From Comamonas odontotermitis (GTDB lineage Bacteria; Pseudomonadota; Gammaproteobacteria; Burkholderiales; Burkholderiaceae_C): a stretch of DNA of 64,000 nt. The notes below the pieces were generated by a model that made no database searches, was not told the DNA's origin, and was given only the letters and a program-made list of their open reading frames with translations. The stretch spans positions 191,001 through 255,000 of the forward strand of contig NZ_CP083452.1 of NCBI RefSeq assembly GCF_020080045.1. The letters run 5' to 3'. Made by a program: the position numbers and the translations under genes. Of this stretch, positions 33,063 through 43,304 are shown one piece after another. Position 1 is the stretch's first letter. The number at the start of each line of letters is the position of its first letter.

Positions 33063-34661
33063 ATGAATACCTCGACCTCTCCCCAAGCAACGGTTCGCGC
33101 TGAGCTACTCCAGCAGCTGGCGCAGACGCCTTCTTTTGACCTGGCCGTGGTAGGCGGAGGCGCAACCGGCCTGGGCGTGGCGCTGGATGCAGCGGCGCGC
33201 GGTTTCAAGGTGGTACTGCTGGAGGCCATGGACTTTGCCAAGGGCACATCCTCGCGTGCCACCAAACTGGTGCACGGCGGTGTGCGCTACCTGGCGCAAG
33301 GCAATATCGCACTGGTGCGTGAGGCGCTGCATGAGCGCACTACCTTGCTGCACAATGCGCCGCACATTGCACAGCCGCTTGCCTTCGTCATGCCTTCGTA
33401 CCGGCTGCTGGACACGCCTTTCTACGGCATCGGCCTCAAGATGTATGACGCACTGGCGGGCAAGGCGGGGCTGGGCTCGACCCAGTTCCTGTCGGCTGGC
33501 GCTACCCGTGGCCTGCTGCCAACGGTACAGGGCAAGGGCCTCAAGGGGGGCGTCAAATACTGGGACGGTCAGTTCGACGATGCCCGCCTGGCACTGGCGC
33601 TGGCGCGCACGGCTGCGGCCAAGGGCGCGTTGCTGATCAATTACTGTCCGGTGACCGGGCTGGTGCAGGAAGGTGGCCGTGTCGTCGGCCTGGAATGCAA
33701 GGACGCGGAGACCGGCCAGGCATATACGGTGCGTGCACGTTGCGTGGTCAACGCCACCGGCCCCTGGGTGGATCAACTGCGCCAGGAAGACGCGCAGATG
33801 CTTGGCAAGCCAGTCAAAGCCATGGTCGCCCCCAGCCAGGGTGTGCACCTGGTGGTCGACCGTGAATTCCTGCCCAGCGACCACGCGCTTTTGGTGCCCA
33901 AGACCGCCGACGGTCGGGTGCTTTTCGCCGTGCCGTGGCTGGGCAAGGTGATCCTGGGTACCACTGACACCCCGCGCCATGACCTGGCGCGCGAGCCGGT
34001 GCCGTTTGACGAAGAAGTGAACTTCATCCTCAGTGAAGCGGGCAAATACCTCAGCCGCCAGCCTACGCTGGCCGACGTGCGCAGCATGTGGGCAGGCCTG
34101 CGTCCCCTCGCCAAGCCGCAGGATGACGACGGCGAAAACACCAAGGGCATCAGCCGTGAGCACACTGTGCTCACCAGCAAATCGGGCATGGTGACCGTGA
34201 CAGGTGGCAAGTGGACCACCTACCGCGCCATGGCGGAAGACGTGCTCGAGGCCTGCTTCAATGCGGGGGAGCTGCCGCGCAAGCCTGGCGGGGTGACGGT
34301 GAACCTGCCGCTGGTGGGCTCGCCCGCCTCGGGCCGCTCGCAGCACAGCATGCACATGGGGCAGGGCATGCACTCTTATGGGAGCGAGGCAGCGGTCATC
34401 GAAGCCCTGCCGGGTGCATCCGTCTGGCTGGCTGATGGCCTGAGCGAAGCCATGGTGCGCTTTGCCGCGCGCCATGAGTACGCTCGCACTGTGGAAGATG
34501 TGCTGGCCCGCCGCAACCGGATGCTGTTTCTGGATGCGCGTCTGGCTGCCAAGCTGGCCCCTCGGGTGGCCGAAATCCTGCGTGAGGAATTGGGGGCAGA
34601 TCCTGCGCTGGAGTCTTTTTTGGCATTGGCGCAACAGTACACAGGCAAAAAACGGGCGTAA
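33063..34661 (+). CDS. glpD: Aerobic glycerol-3-phosphate dehydrogenase
   Basis: GlpD is a membrane-associated FAD enzyme that oxidises sn-glycerol 3-phosphate to dihydroxyacetone phosphate and passes electrons to ubiquinone. The 532-residue protein has the N-terminal FAD motif DLAVVGGGATGLGVALDAAARG, the DAO-family block KGTSSRATKLVHGGVRYL, VNATGPWVD, GTTDTPRHD, and VTVTGGKWTTYRAMAED near residue 385. It completes the glycerol route begun by GlpS-V and GlpK. No strong ribosome binding site is visible. Candidate GlpR repeats lie upstream. Confidence 0.97.
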   Translation: MNTSTSPQATVRAELLQQLAQTPSFDLAVVGGGATGLGVALDAAARGFKVVLLEAMDFAKGTSSRATKLVHGGVRYLAQGNIALVREALHERTTLLHNAPHIAQPLAFVMPSYRLLDTPFYGIGLKMYDALAGKAGLGSTQFLSAGATRGLLPTVQGKGLKGGVKYWDGQFDDARLALALARTAAAKGALLINYCPVTGLVQEGGRVVGLECKDAETGQAYTVRARCVVNATGPWVDQLRQEDAQMLGKPVKAMVAPSQGVHLVVDREFLPSDHALLVPKTADGRVLFAVPWLGKVILGTTDTPRHDLAREPVPFDEEVNFILSEAGKYLSRQPTLADVRSMWAGLRPLAKPQDDDGENTKGISREHTVLTSKSGMVTVTGGKWTTYRAMAEDVLEACFNAGELPRKPGGVTVNLPLVGSPASGRSQHSMHMGQGMHSYGSEAAVIEALPGASVWLADGLSEAMVRFAARHEYARTVEDVLARRNRMLFLDARLAAKLAPRVAEILREELGADPALESFLALAQQYTGKKRA

Positions 34662-34696
34662 AACCGCCAAAGCGGAACCGGACGGTGGTTGCGCTA

Positions 34697-34725
34697 TTGA
34701 CAGAGGGGAGGCGCTCTGTCAGAAT
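34697..34725 (+). promoter_or_regulatory. Promoter of the rplN (spc) operon with overlapping palindrome
   Basis: TTGACA at 34697-34702, a 17-bp spacer, then CAGAAT at 34720-34725. The inverted repeat TGACAGAG / CTCTGTCA (34698-34721) spans the -35 and spacer. Transcription would begin near 34732, leaving a leader of about 190 nt before rplN. In the leader, AGGAGAAG followed by an ATG at 34811 opens a 20-codon frame ending at 34873. Confidence 0.65.
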
Positions 34726-34920
34726 AATCAGCTTCGCGCGTAATTTGGCGACCATTTCTTGGTTTGACTGAATTCACGCGTGAGGTTTCTGCCCAGGAGA
34801 AGCATCGTAAATGGTTGCGGTGTGGACGACGGGCCCAAGACTGACTGGCTGCTTGGCTGTCCATGAGGATTAATTCTTATTGGGCTGTCCGGTCTGCTGG
34901 TGCAAGTTGGGAATATTGAA

Positions 34921-35289
34921 ATGATCCAGACAGAATCTCGACTCGAGGTTGCCGACAATACCGGCGCGAAGTCTGTCCAGTGCATCAAAGTGCTGGGTGG
35001 TTCGCACCGTCGCTATGCGAGCGTTGGCGACATTATCAAGGTGAGCGTGAAAGAAGCTGCTCCACGTGGCCGCGTCAAAAAAGGCGAGGTCTACAGTGCT
35101 GTGGTGGTGCGTACCGCTAAGGGTATTCGCCGTGCTGACGGTTCGCTCGTCAAATTCGATGGCAACGCTGCAGTGTTGCTCAATGCAAAGCTGGAGCCTA
35201 TCGGCACCCGTATCTTTGGCCCCGTGACGCGTGAACTGCGTACCGAGCGCTTCATGAAGATCGTGTCCCTGGCCCCTGAAGTTCTCTAA
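34921..35289 (+). CDS. rplN: 50S ribosomal protein L14
   Basis: 122 residues, full family length, starting [25 protein letters not shown]14 binds 23S rRNA near the L19 and 16S contact region of the subunit interface. The ATG at 34921 matches the universal start; seven in-frame codons upstream are not part of the family. Here rplN is the first gene of the block because glpD, not rpsQ, lies upstream, so the S10-type genes must be elsewhere. Confidence 0.97.
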   Translation: MIQTESRLEVADNTGAKSVQCIKVLGGSHRRYASVGDIIKVSVKEAAPRGRVKKGEVYSAVVVRTAKGIRRADGSLVKFDGNAAVLLNAKLEPIGTRIFGPVTRELRTERFMKIVSLAPEVL

Positions 35290-35299
35290 GGACAGCACC

Positions 35300-35620
35300 A
35301 TGAACAAGATTCGCAAGGGCGACGAAGTGGTCGTGCTGACTGGGCGCGACAAGGGCAAGCGCGGCGTTGTGACGCTGCGCGCTGATGACTCCCACCTGGT
35401 GATCGAAGGCATCAACCTGGTGAAGAAGCACGTCAAGCCAAACCCCATGAAGGGCACCAACGGCGGTATCGTGGAAAAGGCCATGCCTATCCACCAATCG
35501 AACGTGGCGATCTTCAATGCGGCGACCGGCAAGGGTGACCGCGTGGGCATCAAGGTGAACGCCGACGGCGCACGTGTTCGCGTGTTCAAGTCCAATGGCG
35601 CTGAAATCAAGGCAGCCTAA
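35300..35620 (+). CDS. rplX: 50S ribosomal protein L24
   Basis: 106 residues with the KOW motif near the N-terminus ([19 protein letters not shown]). L24 is an assembly initiator on 23S rRNA domain I. It is 10 bp after rplN and 10 bp before rplE. Confidence 0.97.
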   Translation: MNKIRKGDEVVVLTGRDKGKRGVVTLRADDSHLVIEGINLVKKHVKPNPMKGTNGGIVEKAMPIHQSNVAIFNAATGKGDRVGIKVNADGARVRVFKSNGAEIKAA

Positions 35621-35630
35621 GGAGTAAGAC

Positions 35631-36179
35631 ATGGCAAACGTTGCACGACTGCAAAAACAATACCGTGAGCAAATCGCTCCCGAACTGATGAAGAAGTTCG
35701 GCTACACCTCCCCAATGGAAGTGCCTCGCCTGACCAAGATCACCCTGAACATGGGTGTGAGCGAAGCCGTTTCCGACAAGAAGGTGATGGACAACGCTGT
35801 GGCTGACCTGACCAAGATTGCTGGTCAGAAGCCTGTGGTGACCAAGGCCAAGAAGGCTATCGCTGGTTTCAAGATCCGCGAAGGCCAGGCTATCGGCTGC
35901 ATGGTGACCCTGCGTGGCGTTCAGATGTATGAGTTCCTGGACCGTTTCGTGACCGTGGCACTGCCTCGCGTGCGTGACTTCCGTGGTATCTCTGGCCGCG
36001 CTTTTGATGGCCGTGGTAACTACAACATCGGCGTCAAAGAACAGATCATCTTCCCTGAAATTGAGTACGACAAAGTCGACGCACTGCGTGGTCTCAACAT
36101 CAGCATTACGACGACTGCGAAGAATGACGACGAAGCCAAGGCTTTGTTGCAGGCTTTCCGCTTCCCGTTCAAGAACTGA
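35631..36179 (+). CDS. rplE: 50S ribosomal protein L5
   Basis: 182 residues; L5 binds 5S rRNA in the central protuberance. Signature [15 protein letters not shown] near the N-terminus and the C-terminal block [31 protein letters not shown] are typical. GGAGTAAG precedes the ATG. Confidence 0.97.
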   Translation: MANVARLQKQYREQIAPELMKKFGYTSPMEVPRLTKITLNMGVSEAVSDKKVMDNAVADLTKIAGQKPVVTKAKKAIAGFKIREGQAIGCMVTLRGVQMYEFLDRFVTVALPRVRDFRGISGRAFDGRGNYNIGVKEQIIFPEIEYDKVDALRGLNISITTTAKNDDEAKALLQAFRFPFKN

Positions 36180-36187
36180 GGTGATGC

Positions 36188-36493
36188 ATGGCTAAACAAG
36201 CACTGATCCAACGCGAACTGAAGCGTGAAAAGCTGGCTGCAAAGTACGCAGCCAAGTATGCAGAACTGAAGGCAATCGCCGGTGACAGCAAGCGCACCGA
36301 CGAAGAGCGTGAAGCAGCCCGTCTGGGCCTGCAGAAGCTGCCTCGCAATGCAAACCCCAATCGTCAACGTGCACGTTGCGAAATCACGGGTCGTCCCCGT
36401 GGCACCTTCCGTCAATTCGGTCTGGGCCGCGCCAAGATTCGTGAACTGGCATTTGTCGGCGCCATCCCCGGCGTGACCAAGGCCAGCTGGTAA
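36188..36493 (+). CDS. rpsN: 30S ribosomal protein S14
   Basis: 101 residues of the long, zinc-free S14 type: the C-terminal region ([19 protein letters not shown]) lacks the CxxC pairs of the short zinc form. S14 is a late-assembly protein of the 30S head. It is 8 bp after rplE. Confidence 0.97.
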   Translation: MAKQALIQRELKREKLAAKYAAKYAELKAIAGDSKRTDEEREAARLGLQKLPRNANPNRQRARCEITGRPRGTFRQFGLGRAKIRELAFVGAIPGVTKASW

Positions 36494-36511
36494 GCAGTCA
36501 GGAGATTAAAC

Positions 36512-36907
36512 ATGAGCATGAGTGATCCAATCGCTGACTTGCTGACCCGTATCCGCAACGCCCAAATGGTGTCCAAGGCCACCGTGTCGGTGCCATCTTC
36601 CAAAGTGAAGGTTGCCATCGCCCAGGTGCTGAAGGAAGAGGGTTACATCGACGGCTTCGAAGTGAAGACCGAAGATGGCAAGTCTGAACTCGCAATTACC
36701 TTGAAGTACTACGCCGGTCGCCCAGTGATCGAGCGTATCGAGCGCGTGAGCCGTCCTGGCCTGCGTGTGTACAAGGGCCGCAATGCAATTCCTCAAGTCC
36801 AAAACGGCTTGGGCGTTGCTATCGTTACCACTCCCAAGGGCGTGATGACGGATCGCAAGGCGCGCGCTACCGGTGTCGGCGGCGAAGTGCTTTGCTATGT
36901 GGCTTAA
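36512..36907 (+). CDS. rpsH: 30S ribosomal protein S8
   Basis: 131 residues with N-terminal [17 protein letters not shown] and the C-terminal [26 protein letters not shown]8 binds 16S rRNA helix 21; in E. coli it also represses spc-operon translation through a site near rplE. No look-alike of that site was identified here. Confidence 0.97.
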   Translation: MSMSDPIADLLTRIRNAQMVSKATVSVPSSKVKVAIAQVLKEEGYIDGFEVKTEDGKSELAITLKYYAGRPVIERIERVSRPGLRVYKGRNAIPQVQNGLGVAIVTTPKGVMTDRKARATGVGGEVLCYVA

Positions 36908-36935
36908 CCCGTGGCATTGAAGGAGAAATACTGAA

Positions 36936-37469
36936 ATGTCCCGCGTAGCAAAAATGCCTGTGAGCATCCCCCAAGGTGTGGATGTCTCCATCAAGGAAGA
37001 CCAAATCAGCGTGAAGGGCGCCGGCGGTACGCTGGCTCTGGCCCCTAACGCCCTGGTCAAGGTGACCAATAACGAAGGTAAGCTGGCTTTCGAGCCAGTG
37101 AACGACTCCCGCGAAGCCAACGCCATGAGCGGCACCATGCGTCAGCTGGTGAACAACATGGTGGTTGGTGTGAGCAAGGGCTTCGAAAAGAAGCTGTCTC
37201 TCGTCGGCGTGGGTTACAAGGCTGCAGCCTCTGGCAGCAAGCTGAACCTGAGCGTTGGTTTCTCCCACCCAGTCAACTTTGAAATGCCTGCTGGCATCAC
37301 CGTTGCCACCCCTACCCCTACGGAAGTGGTGATCAAGGGTGCTGACCGCCAACGTGTTGGTCAGCTGGCAGCAGAGATTCGTGCCGTTCGTCCTCCCGAG
37401 CCTTACAAGGGCAAGGGCATCCGTTATTCGGATGAGAAGGTCACGATCAAAGAGACTAAGAAGAAATAA
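36936..37469 (+). CDS. rplF: 50S ribosomal protein L6
   Basis: 177 residues, with the duplicated L6 fold and C-terminal signature [16 protein letters not shown]6 sits near the factor-binding site of the 50S subunit. AAGGAG precedes the ATG. Confidence 0.97.
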   Translation: MSRVAKMPVSIPQGVDVSIKEDQISVKGAGGTLALAPNALVKVTNNEGKLAFEPVNDSREANAMSGTMRQLVNNMVVGVSKGFEKKLSLVGVGYKAAASGSKLNLSVGFSHPVNFEMPAGITVATPTPTEVVIKGADRQRVGQLAAEIRAVRPPEPYKGKGIRYSDEKVTIKETKKK

Positions 37470-37480
37470 GGAGCTGCATG

Positions 37481-37846
37481 ATGTTCAACAAGAAAGAGCA
37501 GCGTCTTCGTCGTTCCCTGCAGACCCGCATCCGCATTGCCAACCAAGGCGTTGCGCGTTTGACGGTGAACCGTACGAACCTCCATATCTATGCCACGATC
37601 ATTTCCGGCGACGGCACCAAGGTAATCGCTACTGCATCGACGGCCGAAGCCGAAGTGCGCAGCAACCTGGGCGCTTCCGGCAAGGGTGGCAACACCGCAG
37701 CAGCGACTCTCATCGGCAAGCGCATCGCTGAAAAGGCGAAGGCAGCTGGCGTTGAAAAGGTTGCTTTCGACCGTGCAGGTTTTGCATACCACGGCCGCGT
37801 GAAGGCTCTGGCTGATGCAGCCCGCGAAGCCGGCCTGCAGTTCTAA
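37481..37846 (+). CDS. rplR: 50S ribosomal protein L18
   Basis: 121 residues, starting [24 protein letters not shown]18 binds 5S rRNA together with L5. Two adjacent ATGs exist (37478 and 37481); the second gives better spacing from AAGGAG and the usual family length. Confidence 0.96.
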   Translation: MFNKKEQRLRRSLQTRIRIANQGVARLTVNRTNLHIYATIISGDGTKVIATASTAEAEVRSNLGASGKGGNTAAATLIGKRIAEKAKAAGVEKVAFDRAGFAYHGRVKALADAAREAGLQF

Positions 37847-37861
37847 GCGGAGTGGATAGAA

Positions 37862-38380
37862 ATGGCTAAATTTTCCCCCAAAGTGCAAGACGAAGGTCGT
37901 GACGACGGTTTGCGCGAAAAAATGATCGCGGTGAACCGCGTCACCAAGGTTGTGAAGGGTGGTCGTATTCTCGGCTTCGCTGCACTGACCGTGGTTGGCG
38001 ACGGTGACGGCCGCGTTGGCATGGGCAAGGGCAAGTCCAAGGAAGTGCCTGCTGCCGTGCAGAAGGCTATGGAAGAAGCTCGTCGCAACATGATCAAGGT
38101 GTCGCTCAAGAACGGCACCCTGCATCACACCGTGATGGGTCACCATGGCGCTGCCAACGTGATGTTGGCTCCTGCTCCCAAGGGTACCGGTATCATTGCC
38201 GGCGGCCCAATGCGCGCCGTTTTCGAAGTCCTGGGCATCACCGATATCGTGGCCAAGAGCCACGGTTCGTCGAATCCCTACAACATGGTTCGCGCCACTT
38301 TCGACGCTTTGAACAATTCCACGACCCCTTCGGAAGTGGCAGCAAAGCGTGGCAAGTCGGTTGAAGACCTGTTCGCCTGA
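37862..38380 (+). CDS. rpsE: 30S ribosomal protein S5
   Basis: 172 residues with the dsRNA-binding-like N-domain ([45 protein letters not shown]). S5 affects decoding accuracy and is the site of spectinomycin and ram mutations. Standard spc operon position. Confidence 0.97.
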   Translation: MAKFSPKVQDEGRDDGLREKMIAVNRVTKVVKGGRILGFAALTVVGDGDGRVGMGKGKSKEVPAAVQKAMEEARRNMIKVSLKNGTLHHTVMGHHGAANVMLAPAPKGTGIIAGGPMRAVFEVLGITDIVAKSHGSSNPYNMVRATFDALNNSTTPSEVAAKRGKSVEDLFA

Positions 38381-38394
38381 TCGGAGTCGTCACT

Positions 38395-38577
38395 ATGACA
38401 ACGCAACAAACTGTGAAGGTCCAACTGGTGCGTAGCCCGATTGGTACCAAGCAAGACCACCGCGCCACCGTGCGTGGTCTGGGTCTGCGCAAGCTGAACA
38501 GCATCAGCGAACTGAAGGACACCCCCGAAGTGCGCGGCATGATTAACAAGATCGCCTACCTGGTGAAGGTTCTCTGA
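38395..38577 (+). CDS. rpmD: 50S ribosomal protein L30
   Basis: 60 residues, the typical length. Family core [26 protein letters not shown]. It lies 14 bp after rpsE and ends 11 bp before the rplO start. Confidence 0.96.
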   Translation: MTTQQTVKVQLVRSPIGTKQDHRATVRGLGLRKLNSISELKDTPEVRGMINKIAYLVKVL

Positions 38578-38588
38578 AAGGATTGATG

Positions 38589-39020
38589 ATGGAACTCAAT
38601 AGCATCAAGCCTGCAGCAGGTGCCAAGCACGCCAAGCGTCGCGTGGGCCGTGGTATCGGTTCGGGTCTGGGTAAGACCGCCGGCCGTGGCCACAAGGGTC
38701 AGAAGTCGCGTTCGGGTGGCTACCACAAGGTAGGCTTCGAAGGCGGTCAAATGCCTCTGCAGCGTCGTTTGCCAAAGCGCGGTTTCAAGTCGACCACGCT
38801 GAAGTTCAACGCCGAAGTGTCGCTGGCTGCTCTGGAGCGCCTGGGCGCCGCAGAAGTGGATCTGGCAGTGCTGAAGCAAGCTGGCCTGGTTGGTCAGCTG
38901 GCCAAGGTCGTGAAGGTGATCAAGGCTGGTGAACTCACCAAGGCCGTGAAGCTCAATGGCATCGGTGCCACCGCTGGTGCCAAGGCTGCGATCGAAGCCG
39001 CTGGCGGCAGCATCGCCTAA
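38589..39020 (+). CDS. rplO: 50S ribosomal protein L15
   Basis: 143 residues. N-terminal [41 protein letters not shown] is the Gly/Arg-rich tail that threads into the 50S subunit. TTG and ATG codons just upstream are in frame; the ATG at 38589 is chosen for its 6-bp spacing from AAGGA. Confidence 0.96.
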   Translation: MELNSIKPAAGAKHAKRRVGRGIGSGLGKTAGRGHKGQKSRSGGYHKVGFEGGQMPLQRRLPKRGFKSTTLKFNAEVSLAALERLGAAEVDLAVLKQAGLVGQLAKVVKVIKAGELTKAVKLNGIGATAGAKAAIEAAGGSIA

Positions 39021-39042
39021 CCTTTTCTGAAAGAAATCATCA

Positions 39043-40362
39043 GTGGCTACGAACACCGCAACCATTGCAAAGACCGGTAAGTACGGCGATTTGCGTCGTC
39101 GTTTGGTTTTTCTGTTGCTGGCGCTGATCGTCTACCGCATCGGGGCTCATATTCCGGTGCCTGGTATCGATCCAAACCAGTTGCAGCAGCTGTTCAATAG
39201 CCAACAGGGTGGCATTCTCAATCTGTTCAACATGTTCTCGGGCGGAGCGCTCTCGCGCTTCACCGTGTTTGCACTGGGGATCATGCCGTACATCTCGGCA
39301 TCGATCATCATGCAATTGATGACTTATGTCGTCCCGACATTCGAGCAGATGAAGAAAGAGGGCGAAGCCGGCCGTCGCAAGATCACCCAGTACACCCGTT
39401 ACGGTGCGCTGGCCCTTGCATTGTTCCAGTCACTCGGCATTGCCGTTGCGCTGGAAGGCACCGCCGGTTTGGTTCTCAGCCCTGGATTCGGGTTCCGTCT
39501 TACTGCTGTGGTCAGCCTGACTGCCGGTACGATGTTCCTGATGTGGTTGGGTGAGCAGATCACAGAGCGTGGTTTGGGCAACGGGATCTCGATCCTGATC
39601 TTCGCTGGTATTGCTGCGGGTCTCCCCAGCTCCATCGGCGGTTTGCTCGAATTGGTGCGCACTGGTGCGATGAGCATCATTGCCGCGATCTTCATCGTCC
39701 TCGTGGTGGCAGCCGTGACGTACTTCGTCGTGTTTGTCGAGCGCGGTCAACGCAAGATCCTGGTGAATTACGCGCGCCGTCAGGTTGGAAACAAGGTGTA
39801 TGGTGGCCAGTCTTCGCACTTGCCGCTGAAGCTGAACATGGCAGGTGTGATTCCTCCCATCTTCGCTTCGTCGATCATCTTGCTGCCTGCTACGGTTGTG
39901 AACTGGTTCAGCGCTGGCGAATCGATGCGTTGGCTCAAGGACATTGCTGGTACGTTGACTCCTGGTCAACCTATCTATGTGATGCTCTACGCCGCAGCGA
40001 TCATCTTTTTCTGCTTCTTCTATACGGCTCTGGTTTTCAACAGCCGCGAAACGGCCGATAACCTGAAGAAGAGTGGTGCCTTTATTCCCGGTATTCGACC
40101 AGGGGATCAGACAGCACGCTATATTGATAAGATTTTGGTGCGTTTGACACTTGCAGGGGCGATCTACATCACCTTTGTGTGTCTGCTGCCAGAGTTCTTG
40201 ATCCTGAAGTACAACGTTCCGTTCTATTTCGGTGGCACTTCCTTGTTGATCATCGTGGTGGTGACTATGGACTTTATGGCCCAGGTACAAAACTACATGA
40301 TGTCTCAGCAGTATGAGTCGCTTCTGAAGAAGGCGAACTTCAAGGCCTCAGCCAAAAACTGA
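39043..40362 (+). CDS. secY: Preprotein translocase subunit SecY
   Basis: SecY is the ten-helix channel of the Sec translocon, acting with SecE, SecG and SecA. The 439-residue protein starts with GTG at 39043. Family blocks are [26 protein letters not shown], the plug region with [11 protein letters not shown], and [24 protein letters not shown]. The usual neighbour infA is absent between secY and rpmJ; the 93-bp gap instead contains a hairpin. Confidence 0.97.
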   Translation: MATNTATIAKTGKYGDLRRRLVFLLLALIVYRIGAHIPVPGIDPNQLQQLFNSQQGGILNLFNMFSGGALSRFTVFALGIMPYISASIIMQLMTYVVPTFEQMKKEGEAGRRKITQYTRYGALALALFQSLGIAVALEGTAGLVLSPGFGFRLTAVVSLTAGTMFLMWLGEQITERGLGNGISILIFAGIAAGLPSSIGGLLELVRTGAMSIIAAIFIVLVVAAVTYFVVFVERGQRKILVNYARRQVGNKVYGGQSSHLPLKLNMAGVIPPIFASSIILLPATVVNWFSAGESMRWLKDIAGTLTPGQPIYVMLYAAAIIFFCFFYTALVFNSRETADNLKKSGAFIPGIRPGDQTARYIDKILVRLTLAGAIYITFVCLLPEFLILKYNVPFYFGGTSLLIIVVVTMDFMAQVQNYMMSQQYESLLKKANFKASAKN

Positions 40363-40382
40363 GATCGACAGGAAAGTGTGCC

Positions 40383-40430
40383 CTCCAGTCTGTTCGGGCT
40401 AAAAATTTGAAATGCCGTCACAGACTGGAG
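40383..40430 (+). promoter_or_regulatory. Stem-loop between secY and rpmJ
   Basis: CTCCAGTCTGT pairs perfectly over 11 bp with ACAGACTGGAG across a 26-nt loop, and ends 25 bp before rpmJ. There is no T-run, so it is more likely a leader or processing element than a terminator. Confidence 0.55.
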
Positions 40431-40455
40431 CGGATGGAAGTTTTAGGAGAATGAA

Positions 40456-40569
40456 ATGAGAGTTTCAGCTTCGGTAAAGAAGATTTGCCGTAACTGCAAG
40501 ATCATCCGTCGCAAGGGTGTCGTACGCGTGATCTGCACCGACCAGCGCCACAAGCAGCGCCAAGGTTGA
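40456..40569 (+). CDS. rpmJ: 50S ribosomal protein L36
   Basis: 37 residues, [20 protein letters not shown] then [17 protein letters not shown]. The zinc ligands C-x2-C ... C-x4-H are all present, so this is the zinc-containing form. TTAGGAG precedes the ATG. It is 22 bp before rpsM. Confidence 0.97.
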   Translation: MRVSASVKKICRNCKIIRRKGVVRVICTDQRHKQRQG

Positions 40570-40590
40570 TTGAAAGACTAGAGGACGCAA

Positions 40591-40956
40591 ATGGCACGTA
40601 TTGCTGGTATTAACATTCCTCCGCACCAACATGCGGAGATCGGCCTGACCGCTATCTATGGCATCGGTCGTACCACGGCTCGCAAGATCTGCGAAACCAC
40701 GGGTATCGACTACGCCAAGAAAGTAAAGGATTTCACGGACGCTGATCTGGAAAAGATCCGTGACGCGATTGCTCACCTGACCCTGGAAGGTGACTTGCGT
40801 CGTGAAACCACGATGAACATCAAGCGTTTGATGGACATCGGCTGCTACCGCGGTTTCCGTCATCGTCGTGGTCTGCCCATGCGTGGTCAACGTACCCGCA
40901 CCAATGCCCGTACCCGCAAGGGTCCGCGCAAGGGCGCAGCGGCTTTGAAGAAATAA
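40591..40956 (+). CDS. rpsM: 30S ribosomal protein S13
   Basis: 121 residues with [29 protein letters not shown] and the basic tail [24 protein letters not shown]13 bridges the 30S head to the 50S subunit. First gene of the classical alpha-operon order rpsM-rpsK-rpsD-rpoA-rplQ. Confidence 0.97.
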   Translation: MARIAGINIPPHQHAEIGLTAIYGIGRTTARKICETTGIDYAKKVKDFTDADLEKIRDAIAHLTLEGDLRRETTMNIKRLMDIGCYRGFRHRRGLPMRGQRTRTNARTRKGPRKGAAALKK

Positions 40957-40973
40957 GAGATTGAAGGTACACA

Positions 40974-41378
40974 ATGGCTAAGTCTCCTGCAAACAACGCA
41001 GCTGCTCGTGTACGTAAGAAAGTTCGCAAGAACATTTCTGACGGTATTGCACACGTTCACGCTTCGTTCAACAACACCATCATCACGATCACCGACCGCC
41101 AAGGCAATGCTCTGTCTTGGGCTTCGTCCGGTGGCCAGGGTTTCAAGGGCTCTCGCAAGTCGACGCCTTTTGCTGCCCAGGTTGCTTCCGAAGTGGCCGG
41201 CCGTGCTGCCATGGAACAAGGTATCAAGAACCTGGACGTCGAGATCAAGGGCCCAGGCCCAGGTCGTGAATCCTCGGTTCGCGCCTTGGGTGCGTTGGGC
41301 ATCCGCATCACGTCGATCTCCGATGTGACGCCAGTGCCTCACAACGGCTGCCGCCCTCAAAAGCGTCGTCGTATCTAA
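40974..41378 (+). CDS. rpsK: 30S ribosomal protein S11
   Basis: 134 residues with [27 protein letters not shown] and the C-terminal [19 protein letters not shown]11 forms part of the 30S platform near the mRNA exit. 17 bp after rpsM. Confidence 0.97.
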   Translation: MAKSPANNAAARVRKKVRKNISDGIAHVHASFNNTIITITDRQGNALSWASSGGQGFKGSRKSTPFAAQVASEVAGRAAMEQGIKNLDVEIKGPGPGRESSVRALGALGIRITSISDVTPVPHNGCRPQKRRRI

Positions 41379-41395
41379 TTCACCATAAGCCCACC

Positions 41396-41438
41396 GCCGC
41401 CAGTGCATGGTGCTCTGGCGGCTCCCGCATTTATGCGG
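41396..41438 (+). promoter_or_regulatory. Two stem-loops in the rpsD leader
   Basis: GCCGCCAG / CTGGCGGC (8 bp, 11-nt loop, 41396-41422) is followed closely by CCGCAT / ATGCGG (6 bp, 2-nt loop, 41425-41438). They fill most of the 82-bp rpsK-rpsD gap and end just before the ribosome binding site AAAAGGA. Candidate regulatory leader, perhaps for S4. Confidence 0.5.
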
Positions 41439-41460
41439 TAGCTGAAAAAAGGATATTCAA

Positions 41461-42084
41461 GTGGCACGTTTTATTGGCCCTAAGGGCAAACTTTCCCGCC
41501 GCGAAGGCGTAGACCTGTTCCTCAAGAGCGCACGTCGCTCGATTGCGGACAAAGTCAAGCTGGACACCAAGCCAGGCCAACATGGCCGCACTTCGGGTGC
41601 CCGCACTTCCGACTACGGTCTGCAACTGCGCGAAAAGCAGAAGGTCAAGCGCATGTACGGCGTGCTGGAAAAGCAATTCCGCCGCTACTTCGCTGAAGCC
41701 GATCGTCGTCGTGGCAACACTGGCGCCAATCTGCTGAGCCTGCTGGAAAGCCGTCTGGACAACGTGGTGTACCGCATGGGCTTCGGTTCGACCCGTGCTG
41801 AAGCGCGTCAGCTGGTGTCGCACAAGGCAATCACCGTGAACGGCCAATCCGTCAACATCTCTTCCTACTTGGTCAAGGAAGGCGATGTGGTTGCCGTGCG
41901 CGAAAAGTCCAAGAAGCAAGCCCGCATCGTGGAAGCTCTGCAACTGGCTGGCCAAGTGGGTTTCCCTGCTTGGGTGGAAGTGTCGGCAGACAAGGCTGAA
42001 GGCGTCTTCAAGAAGGCTCCTGACCGCGACGAATTCGGCGCTGACATCAACGAATCGCTGATCGTCGAACTGTATTCCCGTTAA
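41461..42084 (+). CDS. rpsD: 30S ribosomal protein S4
   Basis: 207 residues with the S4 RNA-binding domain in the C-terminal half ([33 protein letters not shown]). S4 nucleates 30S assembly and represses the alpha operon in E. coli. It starts with GTG at 41461. The N-terminus lacks a Cys4 zinc site, as in most beta-proteobacteria. Confidence 0.97.
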   Translation: MARFIGPKGKLSRREGVDLFLKSARRSIADKVKLDTKPGQHGRTSGARTSDYGLQLREKQKVKRMYGVLEKQFRRYFAEADRRRGNTGANLLSLLESRLDNVVYRMGFGSTRAEARQLVSHKAITVNGQSVNISSYLVKEGDVVAVREKSKKQARIVEALQLAGQVGFPAWVEVSADKAEGVFKKAPDRDEFGADINESLIVELYSR

Positions 42085-42121
42085 TTCCGACGGTCGGTTT
42101 TCGACTGCAGAAGTATCCGTC

Positions 42122-42149
42122 CCAGAACCGCGAGGCATCGCGGTTCTGG
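42122..42149 (+). promoter_or_regulatory. Perfect 12-bp stem-loop in the rpoA leader
   Basis: CCAGAACCGCGA and TCGCGGTTCTGG pair completely with a GGCA tetraloop, 55 bp before rpoA. No U-tract follows, so it is not a standard terminator; it may be an RNase processing site, attenuator or protein-binding site. Confidence 0.6.
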
Positions 42150-42203
42150 TGCTTCACCAGCCTTACCGGTGTAACGAGCCGGGGGTATTGAGAGGAAGTT
42201 TGC

Positions 42204-43199
42204 ATGCAAACCAATTTGCTGAAACCCAAGACAATCAACGTAGAACAGCTGGGCCACAATCGTGCCGAGGTGGAGCTGGAGCCGTTCGAGCGTGGTTATG
42301 GCCACACTCTGGGCAATGCCCTGCGCCGTGTTCTGTTGTCGTCCATGGTGGGTTATGCAGCGACGGAAGTAACCATTGCAGGCGTGCTGCACGAATACTC
42401 GTCCATCGATGGCGTCCAGGAAGATGTGGTCAACATCTTGCTGAACCTCAAGGGCGTGGTCTTCAAGCTGCACAACCGTGATGAAGTCACCCTGAGCCTG
42501 CGCAAGGATGGCGAAGGTGTGGTGACGGCCGCTGATATCCAGACGCCGCACGACGTTGAAATCATCAACCCTGATCACATCATTGCCAACCTGTCGCAAG
42601 GCGGCAAGCTGGACATGCAGATCAAGGTGGAAAAGGGCCGTGGCTATGTGCCCGGTAACGTCCGCCGCTACGGTGACGAGTCGACCAAGTCGATCGGCCG
42701 CATCGTGCTGGACGCATCGTTCTCGCCTATTAAGCGCGTGAGCTACACGGTGGAATCCGCTCGTGTGGAACAGCGTACCGATCTGGACAAGCTGGTTCTC
42801 GAGATCGAAACCAACGGCGCCATCGCTGCAGAAGATGCAGTGCGCTCGTCGGCCAAGATCCTAGTGGAGCAGCTGGCTGTGTTTGCCCAACTGGAAGGTG
42901 GCGCGCTCGACGTGTTCGACCAACCTGGTGGCCAGGCACGTAACAACGCCACGTTCGATCCGATCCTGCTGCGTCCTGTGGATGAGCTGGAGCTGACCGT
43001 GCGTTCTGCCAACTGCCTGAAGGCTGAGAACATCTACTACATCGGTGATCTGATCCAGCGCACCGAGAACGAGTTGCTCAAGACGCCTAACCTGGGTCGC
43101 AAGTCGCTCAACGAGATCAAGGAAGTCCTGGCTTCCCGTGGTCTGACGCTGGGCATGAAGCTTGAAAACTGGCCACCTGCCGGTCTGGAAAAGCGTTAA
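42204..43199 (+). CDS. rpoA: RNA polymerase alpha subunit
   Basis: 331 residues. The N-terminal dimerisation domain has the block [25 protein letters not shown]; the C-terminal domain, which contacts UP elements and activators, has [23 protein letters not shown] and [25 protein letters not shown]. Standard position before rplQ. Confidence 0.98.
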   Translation: MQTNLLKPKTINVEQLGHNRAEVELEPFERGYGHTLGNALRRVLLSSMVGYAATEVTIAGVLHEYSSIDGVQEDVVNILLNLKGVVFKLHNRDEVTLSLRKDGEGVVTAADIQTPHDVEIINPDHIIANLSQGGKLDMQIKVEKGRGYVPGNVRRYGDESTKSIGRIVLDASFSPIKRVSYTVESARVEQRTDLDKLVLEIETNGAIAAEDAVRSSAKILVEQLAVFAQLEGGALDVFDQPGGQARNNATFDPILLRPVDELELTVRSANCLKAENIYYIGDLIQRTENELLKTPNLGRKSLNEIKEVLASRGLTLGMKLENWPPAGLEKR

Positions 43200-43210
43200 G
43201 TTATAATGAC

Positions 43211-43234
43211 GGGCTTCCCGTTTCGGGAAAGCCC
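43211..43234 (+). promoter_or_regulatory. Hairpin between rpoA and rplQ
   Basis: GGGCTTCCCG pairs with CGGGAAAGCCC (one bulged A, TTT loop), followed only by ATTTG. A TATAAT at 43202-43207 sits directly before it. Possibly an attenuator or processing site that lowers read-through into rplQ. Confidence 0.45.
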
Positions 43235-43304
43235 ATTTGTAGTGCGTCAGACAGTACCTGATACGGCTGTTTGATTGAATCAATGATTTAAAAGGAAAAG
43301 CACC

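Noticed and set aside
43202..43207. TATAAT between rpoA and rplQ as a strong separate rplQ promoter
   Set aside because: No -35 element at a suitable distance, and the following hairpin would lie at the transcript start; kept only as a note.
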